NCBI GenBank assembly: GCA_001599815.1
Contig: BCIA01000001.1
Location: 3,538,934 to 3,602,933, forward strand
Reading direction: 5' to 3'
DNA from: Furcasterigmium furcatum
Taxonomy: Eukaryota > Ascomycota > Sordariomycetes > Glomerellales > Plectosphaerellaceae
Length of the DNA: 64,000 nucleotides
Part shown: piece by piece, positions 21,894-33,209 of the stretch
Numbering within the stretch: the first letter of the stretch is position 1
Layout of the letters: the number at the start of each line of letters is the position of its first letter
The notes under the pieces: generated by a model
What the model was told of the DNA's origin: nothing
Database searches by the model: none
The model's input: only the letters and a program-made list of their open reading frames with translations
Made by a program: the position numbers and the translations under genes

Positions 21894-24374
21894 TCATCCC
21901 ATCGGGGGCTCTGGGAAGGGATTCTGAAATCCCCACCCCGGCTCGGACAGCTGTCCTGGAGTCTAAGAAGGACGAGGGTCAGTCGGGTCACGTCAAGCAA
22001 ACACAGACACGGAATCAACACTTACCATGCCTCCATATGCCCAGCTCCAGTCCCCCATCATATCATCAAACACCTCCATCTCATCCACCTCCAGCTCCGG
22101 CACCCCGGCCTCCACATTCCCCGTCCGGGCCGGCGCCTCTCGCGACCTGTCCACCACATGCATAGCCGTCAGGATCTCCAAGCACTGGTCCAGACACTTC
22201 CTCGCGCCAACCCTTACCCGCTCGTCCAGCTCCGCCTTCTCGCAGCCCTCCTCCACGCCATCAATGTGCGCCAGAATGCTGCACGCCCCGATGTACCCCT
22301 TGATGTTCGTCTCCCCCGCGACGATCCTCTTCCGGCACAGCTCGGCCCACGCGCCGATCAGCGCGCGCAGCTCCGCCGAGCCCGAGTTGAGCGGCCCGCA
22401 GTGCCCCTTCGGCTCCTCCTCGGCGTGGTGCACGAGCTCCAGGCCCGCGAGCATGGCCGCCTGCGTGAGCGCGGTGCGGTACTGCCCCGAGGCGCAGAGG
22501 AACAGCCGGTAGAGGTCGACGTCGGAGGGGTCGGCGGGCGGTTCCGTCGCGAGGAGGAAGGACACGGACGCGAGGCGGACGGCCATGTCGACGCAGATCT
22601 TGCGGGAGAAGTAGTAGACCGGGTTCCGGAACGCGCGGGAGAGGACGGGCTGGTGCAGGCCGATGAAGAAGCGGTACGTCGCGAACTCGGCGTAGCGGAG
22701 CTGGTAGGGGGACACGGCGCCGGCGGTGTGCAGGGTCTTGAGGTGGCGCATCATCGCCTGCAGGGCGGTGGTGAGGTCTGCGTTGACGCGGAGGGTCTCG
22801 TTGTACGTTGCCGTTGAGCGGACCTCGTTCACGGTCTTGACGACGGCGAGGCGGGCGCGCCAGGTGCCGAAGAGGGCCAGGGGGACGGACATCTGGGTCG
22901 GCTCGGAGGGGTCCTTCGCGATGGGGTATGCCGACTCGGCGTTCTCGAGGAGCTGGGAGTCGTCGAGGTTCGCGGGGGGGTCGGTGTCGAAGTCCTCCGG
23001 CGAAATGAGCGGCGGGCCGCCCGAGTCGAGGCTCGACTGGAGCTGGACCTCGAGCACGGTGGCCCAGAGGCGGCGGCGCATCTCTGCGCGGAAGGCCGTC
23101 ATCTTGGAGATGCACCTCGGGTCCTCGTGGAGGCCCATGCACATGGCCATCCGGAGGAGGCTGCCCGCTCCAACCCATGTGAGGTCTGCGCCGATGTTGG
23201 TCATGTGCTTTGCCTGGTGAAGAAGCAAGGATATCTGAAGCCCCGGGATGGTCATCCTCGACTTCTCGCATGGCATCATCAGCCAGAACTGGGCCTCATA
23301 CACCCAGTGTGTGGCCGAGGCGCGGAGCGAGAACGTGTCGTCGTGGACGGCGGCTCCTATCGCCATGCAGAGCTGCATGAGGACGAGGAAATGGTCGTTC
23401 GCCCCTTGGGGGTTCGCCCAGTATCTCTCATACTCGGCTCGGAAGGAGGGGATGTGCACGACGCGGTAGACGCTCTCAAAAGTGCGAAGGTACGCCTCGA
23501 TGAGCTGGTCGGCCACGTCCCTCGTCGGGACTCGGTCTCCAATGGAGATGGTGTGGAATACCGGGACTCGTCGAGACTTGATCGTCCTAGCCATCGCCTT
23601 GCACTTCTCCATGTCCCGGGAGAGATCTGATGACTTGTCCAGCTGGAGCTTCGACACGTAACCATACAGAATAAATACCTACTCGTCTGTCAGTAAACAG
23701 ATGGGACTCACTCGACGTTGCAGAGTAGTAGAAGTACATACCAGACGAGCGGCGTTCATCCAATGACTGCGCCCAAAGTAGCGAGTCTTGCTCACGAAGC
23801 CCCTATCGAGGTGCTCCGCCGCTCTTGGCTCGTCCCGGCACAGGGCAGCGCACTCGCCAGGGTCGCCTCTTCGCTGCAGAGCGTTGTTGAGCTGTCCCTC
23901 GAGCTGCTTCACCCTGTCGACGAGAGATGCGATGGTGGTGTTTGAGGTCGAGCTCTCGGGTGTCAGCGCAGCCTCCACCGGGAGCGCCCGGAGGCCCTGG
24001 TTCGCATTGGGGAACCCGGGCTGCCAGAGCAGGCTCTCGGGATCTGAAGCAACACCTGGAGCCGAATGGCTGTTCGACCGCGAGGGCTCCCGCCTGAGTG
24101 GCAGTATGGGAGGCTCATGCCTGGGGAAAGCCAACTCGGCAATGGGGTCGCTCGGCGAGGTGACGGCCGACGAGGCGGCCCTGTTGCCGCTCCGTTTGGG
24201 CGCCGGCTGCGGTGCGTACGTACACAGCTGGTTCCGAGACTTCTTGCACGTCGTACATGGCAGGTTTCGATCGCACCGGACTTTTCGGGAGCGACACTGC
24301 TCGCAGGCCAAGGCCGGGCGCCTCCTCTTCTTCTCGGGCCCTGACAAGTGACCCGAGGCCGCGTCCAGAGACAT
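21894..24374 (-). CDS. Zn2Cys6 fungal-specific transcription factor
   Basis: Exons (minus) 23742-24374, 22026-23678 and 21894-21962 encode 784 residues; both introns are 63 nt. The binuclear cluster has cysteines at 24, 27, 34, 40, 43 and 51 (CEQCRSRKVRC, PCTTC), preceded by a basic EKKRRRP patch. A coiled coil follows (SLVDRVKQLEGQLNNAL). The Fungal_trans middle homology region includes YRVVHIPSFRAEY, WVGAGSLLRMAMCMGLHED and MRRRLWATVLE. The last 23 codons come from a small third exon (TPGQLSEPGWGFQNPFPEPP) reached through GTAAGT...TTCTTAG; the unspliced frame would end in another tail. Target genes are unknown. Confidence 0.9.
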
Positions 24375-25297
24375 TCCGGATAAGTGGTGCCAAGAACGGC
24401 CGGGGTCTGTCTTGAGAGCGAAGGCCGACCCGGGGACGGTGATTCGGGGTCGGGGATTTGTATCACGGGTTTTCTTCCCAAGGGAGACTGAAAGATGCAA
24501 AGCCCGTGGCACAGCGCTCCCGCGAATACAGACCACACGGGTTATCAGATGATCAGATAAAAGAAAATAAAGAAAAGTGAGACGCGAGGTAAATCCAGTG
24601 TTCCTCGAGTGTCATCGCGGTCATTGCGCGTCGAGGTCATTGAGGGCCGTGTTTCGGCGTCCACTGAACGCAATTCACCGAGTCATTCCGAGATTTGATT
24701 CGCCGAAAATGCCGAAACTCGGGCTTAAGTGAAATCACCGACGGTCTGCGATTGTGCGAATCTCACTCTGTTCCAGGCAGCACATCATGTTTAATACGGA
24801 GAGATGAAGTATTATGAAGAGTAATCCTTTGAAAATGATCCTCACATTTCAGGCTCAATGGCTGTCGCCGGTCGCGGACCTTGCAGACGAAGGGAGCACC
24901 GTGGCCGATCTGTCGGCAACCGACCATCGACCATCGATCACCGATCTCGACCGAGGCACACTCAGAGACGAAGAGGTTGCCTTCATTTGCATCTCAAGCC
25001 ATCTGGTCTGCTTCACAGCAAGTAGTTGGGAAACCAGAGGGTGCCGCGTTGATGCCTGCGGCCCCTGCATCCTCCATTGCGCCCGTGTGAGATCATACGT
25101 GACATCAAGTGAGGCTGGGACGAGCTCTGGTCGGCCACGCGAATCTACCAAGGCGATGTTCTAGACAGTCGATGAACAGATAAATGGATTGACACCCGGG
25201 AAAATTAGAGTAGGACTGATGGAAGATTCTTTTGGTATCTTGATGCACAGTTTCCGCTACCCGTAATGCAGCCCGTCCACAACTCCATCGAAACGAC
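24375..25297. other. Spacer, no gene seen
   Basis: Upstream DNA of the regulator and 3' flank of the F-box gene. An inverted repeat GTTTCGGC (24651-24658) / GCCGAAAC (24711-24718) with a 52-nt spacer is the only structure noted. The frame at 24814-25164 is not protein-like. Confidence 0.4.
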
Positions 25298-26869
25298 TTA
25301 GTACCAAGACGGATTGGGCTTGTAGTCATCGCGACCCTTCATGTAAGCATCAAGCACGTTGTGCCCTTCCCCGTCTTCACGATCGAAATCAGCCCAGTCC
25401 AGCCCGGCAACCTCATGCACGATCGTCGCGCCCCATTCCCGAACGCAGTCCAATGCCTCCTTCACATCTTCCGTGAACCCCTCCGGGTCGCCATAGACGT
25501 ACACCGTAACGGCCCGAAGATTCGTCTCGCTTTGAGCTCCTATGTCTTTCTCCCACCGACTCTTCACGAACAGCTGCTTGAGTCGCCTCATCTGCATCCC
25601 CCGTCTGATCGGATGGGCCAGCGACCCCGGCCGTATGTGGAGATTGAAGGTCTCGACAGAAGCAGGGAGGTACTCTCTCAGCGGCGCGTCGTCCTGCCAT
25701 CGCAGCGCGTGGGACGGGTGTTCGGTGCACCTCACGTCGATGTACGAGCCCATCATCAGATCGAGGCTGAGCTCGAGACGCTTGAGCCGGCGGAACCTCC
25801 ACATGAGACTCCGCGTCGAGGCCATGACGTGGTGGAGCGGTCTGAGAACGACGAGGGAGAGCTCCTCCAGCTGGTCCATATACAGCCGTGACAGGTAGTC
25901 CATGATGGCTGCCACGTTCCACTCGTTGCTGGGGTAGTTGACGCCGTTGCCGTAGGCGAAGCGGAAGGTCTTCAGCCCTGGCAGCCGGGATATCAGGTCG
26001 TAGATCTGGACGTGGTCGGCCTCGCAGCTGACGAGATCGAGTCGCTCCAGGTTCGGGCTGAATTGCGGCCATCGCATCATGAGCGGCCTTTCGCCGCCGT
26101 TGATGCACGTCAGAGTTGCCTCCCGGACGCTGTTGATGGCCATGAAGGGCACGAAGGACTCGAGGGCTGAGGTGTCCCACATCCGTCCTCGAGGAATCAT
26201 CGGGTCGATATGTTCGAGTTTCGAGAGGGACGTATCTGGGGTGTCTGGGTCGTTCGCTCGTCGCACAATCGTGTCCAGAAGCTTCCAGATGAACCTGCCC
26301 CGCGGATCGTCTTGCTCGTGCCAAGGACCGACTCCCTGCGCTGGACACCTCCAAAATGACGGCAGCGACAGCCTTGTTACGTTTGGTAAAAGGGTCAAAA
26401 GCAGCACCCAATCTGCCTGGTAATAAGCCAGCCCATTGTTGAACTCCTCAATGGCAACTTGGGCGTCCTTGAGATGCGGCGACGATGCCACCAAATCTTG
26501 CAGAGCCCCTCGGGTTTCCTTGTCGAGCCCGCCATACTTCGATGATGTGGCTGGTGCCGTCTTGAAGTCTGCGTAGCGGATGTAGTGACTGAGACCCGGC
26601 TCTTCTGCCAGAGTCTGCATGAGCTCCTCGACAGTCGGGATGACATATCCCGTCTCGTTCGTGCAGTCGTCCCAGTCTCCAACTCCATCGAGCAGGTAAG
26701 AGAATCTGAAATGCCTGAATCTCTTGCGCCTGATATTATAGTCGGGAGCGTATCGAAGGCCGAGGTTATACCAAGCCTTGCATGTCAACATCAAGCTTTC
26801 GAAGCCATCCGGCGTAGCTTCCTGTACGATTTGCTGGAGGATTTCCGCGGGCAGCGATAGGATAGACAT
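25298..26869 (-). CDS. F-box protein
   Basis: An intronless 523-residue frame. The N-terminus (SILSLPAEILQQIVQEATPD, then LMLTCKAWYNLGLR) is a typical fungal F-box of about 40 residues, the Skp1-binding module of SCF ubiquitin ligases. The remainder resembles leucine-rich or irregular helical repeats seen in large fungal F-box families (LERLDLVSCEADHVQIYDL, LKTFRFAYGNGVNYPS, LEELSLVVLRPLHHV). It presumably selects a substrate for ubiquitylation; the target is unknown. Such genes are numerous and fast-evolving in filamentous fungi, so no orthology is claimed. Confidence 0.8.
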   Translation of the reverse strand: MSILSLPAEILQQIVQEATPDGFESLMLTCKAWYNLGLRYAPDYNIRRKRFRHFRFSYLLDGVGDWDDCTNETGYVIPTVEELMQTLAEEPGLSHYIRYADFKTAPATSSKYGGLDKETRGALQDLVASSPHLKDAQVAIEEFNNGLAYYQADWVLLLTLLPNVTRLSLPSFWRCPAQGVGPWHEQDDPRGRFIWKLLDTIVRRANDPDTPDTSLSKLEHIDPMIPRGRMWDTSALESFVPFMAINSVREATLTCINGGERPLMMRWPQFSPNLERLDLVSCEADHVQIYDLISRLPGLKTFRFAYGNGVNYPSNEWNVAAIMDYLSRLYMDQLEELSLVVLRPLHHVMASTRSLMWRFRRLKRLELSLDLMMGSYIDVRCTEHPSHALRWQDDAPLREYLPASVETFNLHIRPGSLAHPIRRGMQMRRLKQLFVKSRWEKDIGAQSETNLRAVTVYVYGDPEGFTEDVKEALDCVREWGATIVHEVAGLDWADFDREDGEGHNVLDAYMKGRDDYKPNPSWY

Positions 26870-28474
26870 GATGTCGGTGGACCATGGGTGACAGAAGCAA
26901 CATCATCTCACGACCACGACTTGCATCGGCCAGGGGCTACCCATCATATGTACTCTTCTATTCTTCATCCTAACCAGCTTACCATGGTGGTTCCTTGCCT
27001 GTCTCCTTGCCGGTCCCCTGTATGGCGAATCAGAAGTACGCGTATCTGGCAGTAGAACCAATCCAACTTTCTCACGACATCCTTGAGCAATGTAAAAATA
27101 AGCTGACTCCGTTATCGCCCACTGAACTTTACTCGTACAGCCCTATTCAACGGCGAGAGTCGCAGCATGTGTTTGGCCGTTATTCGATCTGACGTCAGAC
27201 GATCCTCGGCTGACACCGAGATCGCGCTTGACAAGGAAAACGGCCAATGAGGGGGCGAGGACCCTGACAGAATTACCGGCATTCGTACGAGATGCCTCAT
27301 TTGGACTTTGGGCCAACTCCTGCTGGTGGTAGGAGTCTCAGTGGTCCGCCCTTAGTAAGCCCTAAGAAACATTTTCGTTGATGCAAAGCGAAGATCGTGG
27401 AGGCATTGATCTCAATTAGAATTGAGGGCAATTTCACACGGCAATTCAAGTACGTACTACAGCACTGCATTTATCGTTGCGAAATGTCCAGGGAAGTATC
27501 TGTGAAGGGCCAGCCAGTCCTGAAGAGCCAGCTGACATCAATTCCGTATCTGCCGGCCCAGGGCCGGGACGCCGGCCAACATGGAGACCCACCCGGAGCC
27601 GGTGTCCCGGCATCGCCAACTCCGGCCATTTCGCGGAGACAGTAGGCCGGGCGTGGGCTCGCGTGATATGCGCCCAAGACAAAAAAGCTACTGGTCCTCG
27701 GTACGCTGGCATCAGTGTGTTACAACTCGCAGACGATGCGGTGGTCGTGGCCTCTTCGCGTCCTCTCCTGTCGTCACCTGAGGAGTCACCAACCTCCCTC
27801 GCGGCCGAAAAGGTTTTCAACCGGAAAACACGGCGTGCCATGGAATCACAGATGTTCCGGGGGCGCTTGAGCGCTGGAGGCCACGCGTCGTCGACGTCCC
27901 GGAGGATCGTCACAGCGCGCTTGGCGTCTGGCGTCTGGCGCGGTCGAGCACTCCGCGTAGCGGAGCTTGGCCTAGACTTTTTGGACCCAGCCCATTCTGC
28001 AGGCTCCTGGCGCACGGAAAGCTGGAAGGAGACCAAATTACACGTGCTGAGACGGGCAAGACTTGGCATGTCCACCATTCCTCTGAGCGACCGACCGAAA
28101 CCGACAGGGCAGCCCTCGGCCGTTGAAGAAGAAGTTTTATGATACTCGCTCAATGACACAAAGCTTTCAACAAGAGTGATATGATGTACGTGCCAATGAT
28201 CGTGTCTAGAGTGTGAGGCGACGAGAGTGAGGACCGGCCAAGTGATGGGCCAAGCTTTGCCCAGACAACTCGGCGCGTACTTGAGCCGTCTTACGATCAA
28301 GCGACATCGCCATGTCGGCTGTAATCTGCGTAGATTGCAGCACAGAGGCATGAACTAAATCGAGGCTATGCTCTGGGCATTGAGGCCCAAACAAAACCTG
28401 CCCTTTTGCGACGAGCTTTCGCGAAGTGGACTCATGTCCAACACGACGACGACTTGTGCATCAACGAGACACAA
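26870..28474. other. Long spacer, no convincing gene
   Basis: 1.6 kb. Overlapping frames on opposite strands (27477-28142 plus, 27446-28351 minus) mirror each other, have no domain and look like chance frames in G/C-rich DNA. Promoters of the F-box gene and the secreted-protein gene lie here. Confidence 0.4.
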
Positions 28475-29601
28475 ATGCAGCGAGCTCTGAGCCTTTTCTT
28501 TCTGGTCATCCTCACGCTTCTGCCTGCCGTCCGAGCGCAGCGGCGGGGCGGTGATGGCGGCGGAGGAGATGACGGGGCGGACGACGGAGGAGGAGGAGGA
28601 GGAGGCGGCGGAGACGGCGGCCAGGCTTGGGAAGAGGAGCAAAAGCAGCGGGCCTGTCGGAACTTCGTTGCGCGAGAGAGCCCGAACTGGATCCATCGAT
28701 ATGTCGGATCGTACTTTAACGGCACAATTGTAAGCCAGATCCCCTCACAGCACCCGAGACAACATCAGCTGATGACCGAATGTAGGAAGTGACCTTGACC
28801 GTGAACTCCTCCGAGGCTAAATGCGATGCGCAGAGGGCTACGCTATCTGAGCAGAATACAGGCGTTCTATCGCTTCTCGATCCTCGATATAATGGTCGAC
28901 AGGATGTCAATGTCCATGCAGTCCAGCCTTTCAGCTACGTCCTGCTCGGATGGCCCCGGTCCTCGACGGAGGATGACCTGTTCGCCCTTCGAAGGTCCGA
29001 GGCTGCCGTGCCCGAAGTCGTTCGCGTCCGGGTCGAGAGCCAGGCTAGCCTGCGCCGCGATACGATGGATAGACTCTATGGGGAGTCCTCGAGGAGGACG
29101 CATTATCCGGCGTGCGAGGTGTCGAACCTGACGGAGACGAGTACGGGATACGGATTCGAGTGCCTGAACCATGGCCGCTTCAACCACGATCCGAGCCAGA
29201 TTCATGTGTATATGAACCCGTGCAACGGCTCGGCGGCTACTCACCGCTTCGCCGCGCTGCCCGGGGGATACACGAGGATGGTAGGCAGCTTCGATCCGGA
29301 CGAGGCCGACTTCCGATGGGAGGGCGACTTTTCTGGATTCTTCGCGGACAGCTTGACGTTAGCGAGGCACGCAAGCCGTACCAGTGAGGACCCTCCACTC
29401 TTGCACGGCAACTTCACCATGCGGTTCAGGGGCACGATCGACAGGGAGAACAGCTACGAGATGAGGGTTCAGAGAGGCAAGAATGTGACGTGGGTGGACG
29501 ACGAGGAGAAACTGGAGGCGGCAATGCCCAAGTGCTCGGGGTCGACGAGTAGGTTGTCGTTGGTCCTGGTTGGACTGTTGGCACTGCTTGCTGTCCCGTG
29601 A
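28475..29601 (+). CDS. Secreted, probably GPI-anchored protein of unknown function
   Basis: Exons 28475-28729 and 28786-29601 encode 356 residues; the intron is 56 nt. The ATG at 28475 was chosen because it opens a signal peptide (MQRALSLFFLVILTLLPAVRAQ); the longer upstream frame would bury it. Next comes an Asp/Gly run (about 24-48), then a body with several N-glycosylation sequons (NGT, NSS, NLT, NGS, NFT, NVT) and paired cysteines. The C-terminus (SRLSLVLVGLLALLAVP) after CSGST fits a GPI-attachment signal. A cell-wall or plasma-membrane surface protein is likely. No enzymatic motif is seen and I do not recognise the family. Confidence 0.75.
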
Positions 29602-31686
29602 TAGACAGCACGGGGGTGATTGATCTTATCCCTGGGGGCGACTGGTAGTTGAACATCTCGTCCGTGACCTCTGGAAGAGGAGTTGCGATTGGTCCATTAG
29701 AAAGATGCTCGATTGATCGCCAACAGGGAAGCATGGTGCCAGCCCAGCGCACGGTGATCCTAAAGCAGTCGGGCTATAGTGCTGGGTTGGGCTAGATCGT
29801 TGCTGGCTCCAGTCCTCGATGAAGCGTGGGGCAGGAGGCGGCTTTCGCAAGTTTCTACGCAATTGAGGTATGCCGTTGTTTCCAGGCGATGGCACCTCGA
29901 GGAAATGAGCCAAGAGTGCCCGTCCGGCCCCGGGCCTCCTCGACCAGCCGGGAGCTTCTCCCGTCGTCACCGGCATGAGACCGGCCGACTTCAGGATGGC
30001 CCCTTGTAAAGCAAGCGTCAAGAGGATAGCAGACAGAAACTCGCGAGGCAACCAGAGCAATCCAGCCGAACATCCAGAAAAAGAAAAAGGAAGGGTGCCA
30101 CCCAATGTCGCATCTGATCGAAAGCGGTTGAAGCCCAGCTTTCTTGGAGTGGTGGCGGAGACGTTTCACCAGCGTCAACTCGTTTCGAGCTTCCCTTCTG
30201 AGGCGGCAACTCGGGATAGGCCTGACTCGGCGAGAGCACGGTCTCACTCAGGCGTCAAGACCACCGCGACCAAGCGGTAATTGGGGGCTCCACGGGTCTC
30301 CAAATGGCCCTCGCGGTTGAGTGTTTGCCACCAGGGAGCCCCATCCGGGACGGCAGGATCTCATTGTGGCCGACCCCTGTGTCTGGGGGAGGTGGTCGTC
30401 ACTTACACGGATCTGCATCGTGTGCATCTGCCGAAGATCCAGTTCGGGGGCTCCCTGGTGATCCCCCATCCCCGAAACAGCGCAGAGCGTCAGGGCAGGC
30501 AATGCCGCGTCCTATTCGCCCAGGAATCGAAACAATATCCGGCCCCTTGTGTGCTGGAAAGCCTGCCCAGAGCTTGCTGCTGACGACGATAACCACCTCA
30601 CGAAGCTGAACGCTGCGCCGTCCTCCGGCTTGGCGTCGTCGCCCAGCCCAGCATGAAGCCCAAGAACGACCCCGACCACCACCTGACGCTCAGCCATCGC
30701 CGGCGGAAGAGGCGCCTGGATGCCAATGCCGAGAGCCGCCGCTAGACTTGGCCGGGCCGCTCTGGGGAGCCGTGCTTAGCGACCGGCCATCGAGGATTTT
30801 GGCGGTGGGTAGGAAACATCGCGTCCTCCTGCTGCTGAGTGACTGACTCCGGCGCTGAATTGGCGATAGCCGAAGACATTAAAAGTATTCAATACGTTAA
30901 GACGAAGCCCCTCTAAATCCAGGCGAGAAGCTCGACTGACAGGACCCAGACGAGTATGGACGAACTGCATCAGCAGAACAAGCGCCCTCTCCCACCAGTC
31001 TACTTTGGAGTGATGGGTTGGGTGGCTTCTCGCTGGTCATCTCGCACGAGCGTCGGGAGGTGGATGGTCGTCAGTGCGCCCAGGACAAGGGTCGTCGCCA
31101 ACAACCCTCGTCAGTGCAACAAGAAACTAAACACGGCCCCGGCATGCGAGTTTGATGATCCGCGACACAGTCATCGGGGGCAGAGAGCTTGCGATTGGCT
31201 CGACGCAGGGCCGTATTGCCCCTTGAGGCCCCGTCAGAAGAGCCTCGTCCGAGGTCGAAAAGAGTAAGGACGGTTTCGGTAGCTGGCGCTCTCGTGATGG
31301 TTTCGTTTGAGCCTCATCCCATTCTTCCCACTATGAGGCACGCCCGGGCTTGTGACCACGCAATGCGCCTGGGCACCGGCAGAGGCGGCTGGGAGCGCCC
31401 ACGGAGCAGGAGAGGGCTCCCATGGCGACGGGATCTGATAGTCTATCCAGCATTGGCATCGTCGTGAATTCTCTATAAAGACGGCCGTCCCTTCTCCCCA
31501 GAGACGTTTTTTTTTCTCTCCTCATCATCAGCATCAACAGCCTTCTCAACTCCTCTTCTTCTCATCTCTTCACTTCTTCTTTTCCTCTGGCAGGTTTACT
31601 ACTCCTCTGGTTAGGAGATAATTTCCCACTTTTTCCCGCCTCAACATCATAAACCGGTTCTTTTTCCGCCTCATCCATCCTTCAAA
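29602..31686. other. Long spacer and promoter of the Egh16-like gene
   Basis: 2.1 kb without a supported gene; the open frames on both strands are short and mutually overlapping. The last 250 nt hold a TATA box (31474-31479) and a long pyrimidine-rich leader (about 31500-31600), both typical of a strongly expressed fungal gene. Confidence 0.5.
31474..31479 (+). promoter_or_regulatory. TATA box of the Egh16-like gene
   Basis: CTCTATAAAG lies about 210 nt before the ATG at 31687. A C/T-rich tract, a common transcription-start context in highly expressed fungal genes, follows directly. The position implies a leader of about 180 nt. Confidence 0.55.
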
Positions 31687-32457
31687 ATGTCTGCCATCAA
31701 GACCATCTTCGCCGCCACCCTCCTGGCTTCCGCCCAGCTCGTCGCTGGTCACGGTGCCATCATCGCCGCCACTGGCGATGCTGGTGGCCAGGGCATGGCC
31801 CTCGGCGTCGACACCTCCACTCCTCGTGATGGAACCCGCCGCGACCCCTTCCAGCAGGATTCTACCCGCTTCCGCGGCGCCGCCGCCGACACCTTCGGCG
31901 AGACCGTCGGTGCCGGTGACAACCAGCTCGAGGCCGGCACCCGTGCCATCATGAGCGAGATGGGCGACCAGCTCCCCCAGATCACCCCCGGCGGCAGCGT
32001 CGACATGACCCTCCACCAGGTCAACGGCGACGGTGGCGGTCCCTACACCTGCTCCATCAACGCCGACGCCACCGGCGCCAACTGGGAGAACATCCAGGTC
32101 ACCACCACTCCCCCCGGCCAGAACTCCCGCAACCGTGGCGGTGCCTCCACCGACTTCCCCCTGGTCGCCGCCGTCCCCGCCAACCAGGAGTGCACTGGCA
32201 CCGTCGCCGGCCAGGAGAACGTCTGCCTCGTCCGCTGCGAGAACGCCGCCCGCGCCGGTCCCTTCGGCGGCGTCGTCCCCGTCCAGATGGCCGGCACTGC
32301 CNCCCCCGCCGAGGCCCGCCGCCTCCTGGCCCGCGCCGTGCTCGACTCCGAGCGCGAGCTCACCAAGATGCGCAAGCGCCAGTCCACCCACGAGGACGAC
32401 GAGGAGCTTGAGGCCTTCGAGCTCCAGGAGGAGCTCGAGGAGGCCCGCGGCGAGTAA
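31687..32457 (+). CDS. Egh16-like (GAS1/MAS3-type) secreted virulence-associated protein
   Basis: A single exon of 256 residues. A signal peptide (MSAIKTIFAATLLASAQLVA) is followed by GHGAIIAATGDAGGQGMALG, the characteristic start of the mature Egh16/GEgh16 family (powdery mildew Egh16, Magnaporthe GAS/MAS proteins). Conserved family stretches include TRRDPFQQDSTRF and DMTLHQVNGDGGGPYTC, and there are paired cysteines. The C-terminal quarter is charged and probably coiled (DEELEAFELQEELEEARGE). Relatives are secreted during appressorium formation or host entry. Third codon positions are almost all C, unlike most genes in this window, suggesting high expression. The assembly has one ambiguous base at 32302, leaving residue 206 undefined. 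Confidence 0.87.
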   Translation: MSAIKTIFAATLLASAQLVAGHGAIIAATGDAGGQGMALGVDTSTPRDGTRRDPFQQDSTRFRGAAADTFGETVGAGDNQLEAGTRAIMSEMGDQLPQITPGGSVDMTLHQVNGDGGGPYTCSINADATGANWENIQVTTTPPGQNSRNRGGASTDFPLVAAVPANQECTGTVAGQENVCLVRCENAARAGPFGGVVPVQMAGTAXPAEARRLLARAVLDSERELTKMRKRQSTHEDDEELEAFELQEELEEARGE

Positions 32458-33209
32458 GCGGTCTGCTGATCGCCCGCCCGCCTACTCCCACCCCCAACTC
32501 AGTTGGCCAGGAAAAAAGACATGATGGTGTTGTGGAGGAGAAAAAGTGATGGGGAAAGTGGAATCTGGAGAGATGGGATTCCAAGGAGGGGAGTGCTGCC
32601 TTCCTAGAGGATAGCACAGGTGGCCGGTCCCAGCACACTCGGTGATGGTGTGGACAAGACTCGACCGGCTTCCGGGGTTAGATTGTACAGTACTGGCCTA
32701 CTGCTAATGAGACACGGCTGCTTGACTCAAATCTTTGCTTTCCGACTCTGCATTGTGATGGATGTCTTCTTTGATGCGACAAAGGCCTGCTTTTCGAGGT
32801 CCCAAGACCGACTTGCCAGCCCATGTCTTCTTCTGAAAGATGTCATGGTAGATGGGGGACTCACTGAAAGGGTCTTCGTCGAATTATTCGAGGTACCACA
32901 ATCAGGCTTTGTCCCAGATGTGAAGCCTTCTCGGGCTGGGTGGTTGCCATGATGATGATGGCGGGCGGAGTCGGAGGTCAAAGAATCGTGATGTTCATAC
33001 AAAGTCTTTCGGGCCAGTCCACGTTCACTTGGACGAATATCATATCAATCATTTTCAGAACAATCGCATTGCTTGACATCCCGTCGGCTTCGCATTGCTC
33101 GCTCAATTTACTGCAACGCACTCAGCCCCGGCGGAGAACCGCGGCAATCCCACCCTTAGCAGTTCCGGCGGCCAGAAATCCTCCTAGAGGAGAGGAGAAA
33201 GAAGAGACG
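32458..33209. other. Spacer upstream of the 1155-residue protein gene
   Basis: 3' flank of the Egh16-like gene and promoter of the next gene. An in-frame 90-codon extension from 32940 precedes the chosen ATG but contains no protein-like sequence. Confidence 0.4.

Noticed and set aside
21993..22024. Unspliced C-terminus of the second C6 regulator
   Set aside because: A GTAAGT donor after GGM and a TTCTTAG acceptor give a more protein-like, conserved-looking tail with a clean stop at 21894.
22261..23271. 336-codon minus-strand frame in the second C6 regulator
   Set aside because: Another phase of the same exon; arginine/proline-rich, without motifs, while the chosen frame carries the Fungal_trans region.
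25413..26411. 332-codon minus-strand frame overlapping the F-box gene
   Set aside because: An out-of-phase shadow of the F-box coding sequence, with low-complexity Arg/Pro composition.
27446..28351. Overlapping frames of 301 codons (minus) and 221 codons (plus)
   Set aside because: They overlap on opposite strands, lack recognisable domains and have no splice structure or start context.
31570..32391. 273-codon minus-strand frame opposite the Egh16-like gene
   Set aside because: It arises because C-ending codons read as G-starting codons on the other strand; Gly/Ala/Val-rich noise.
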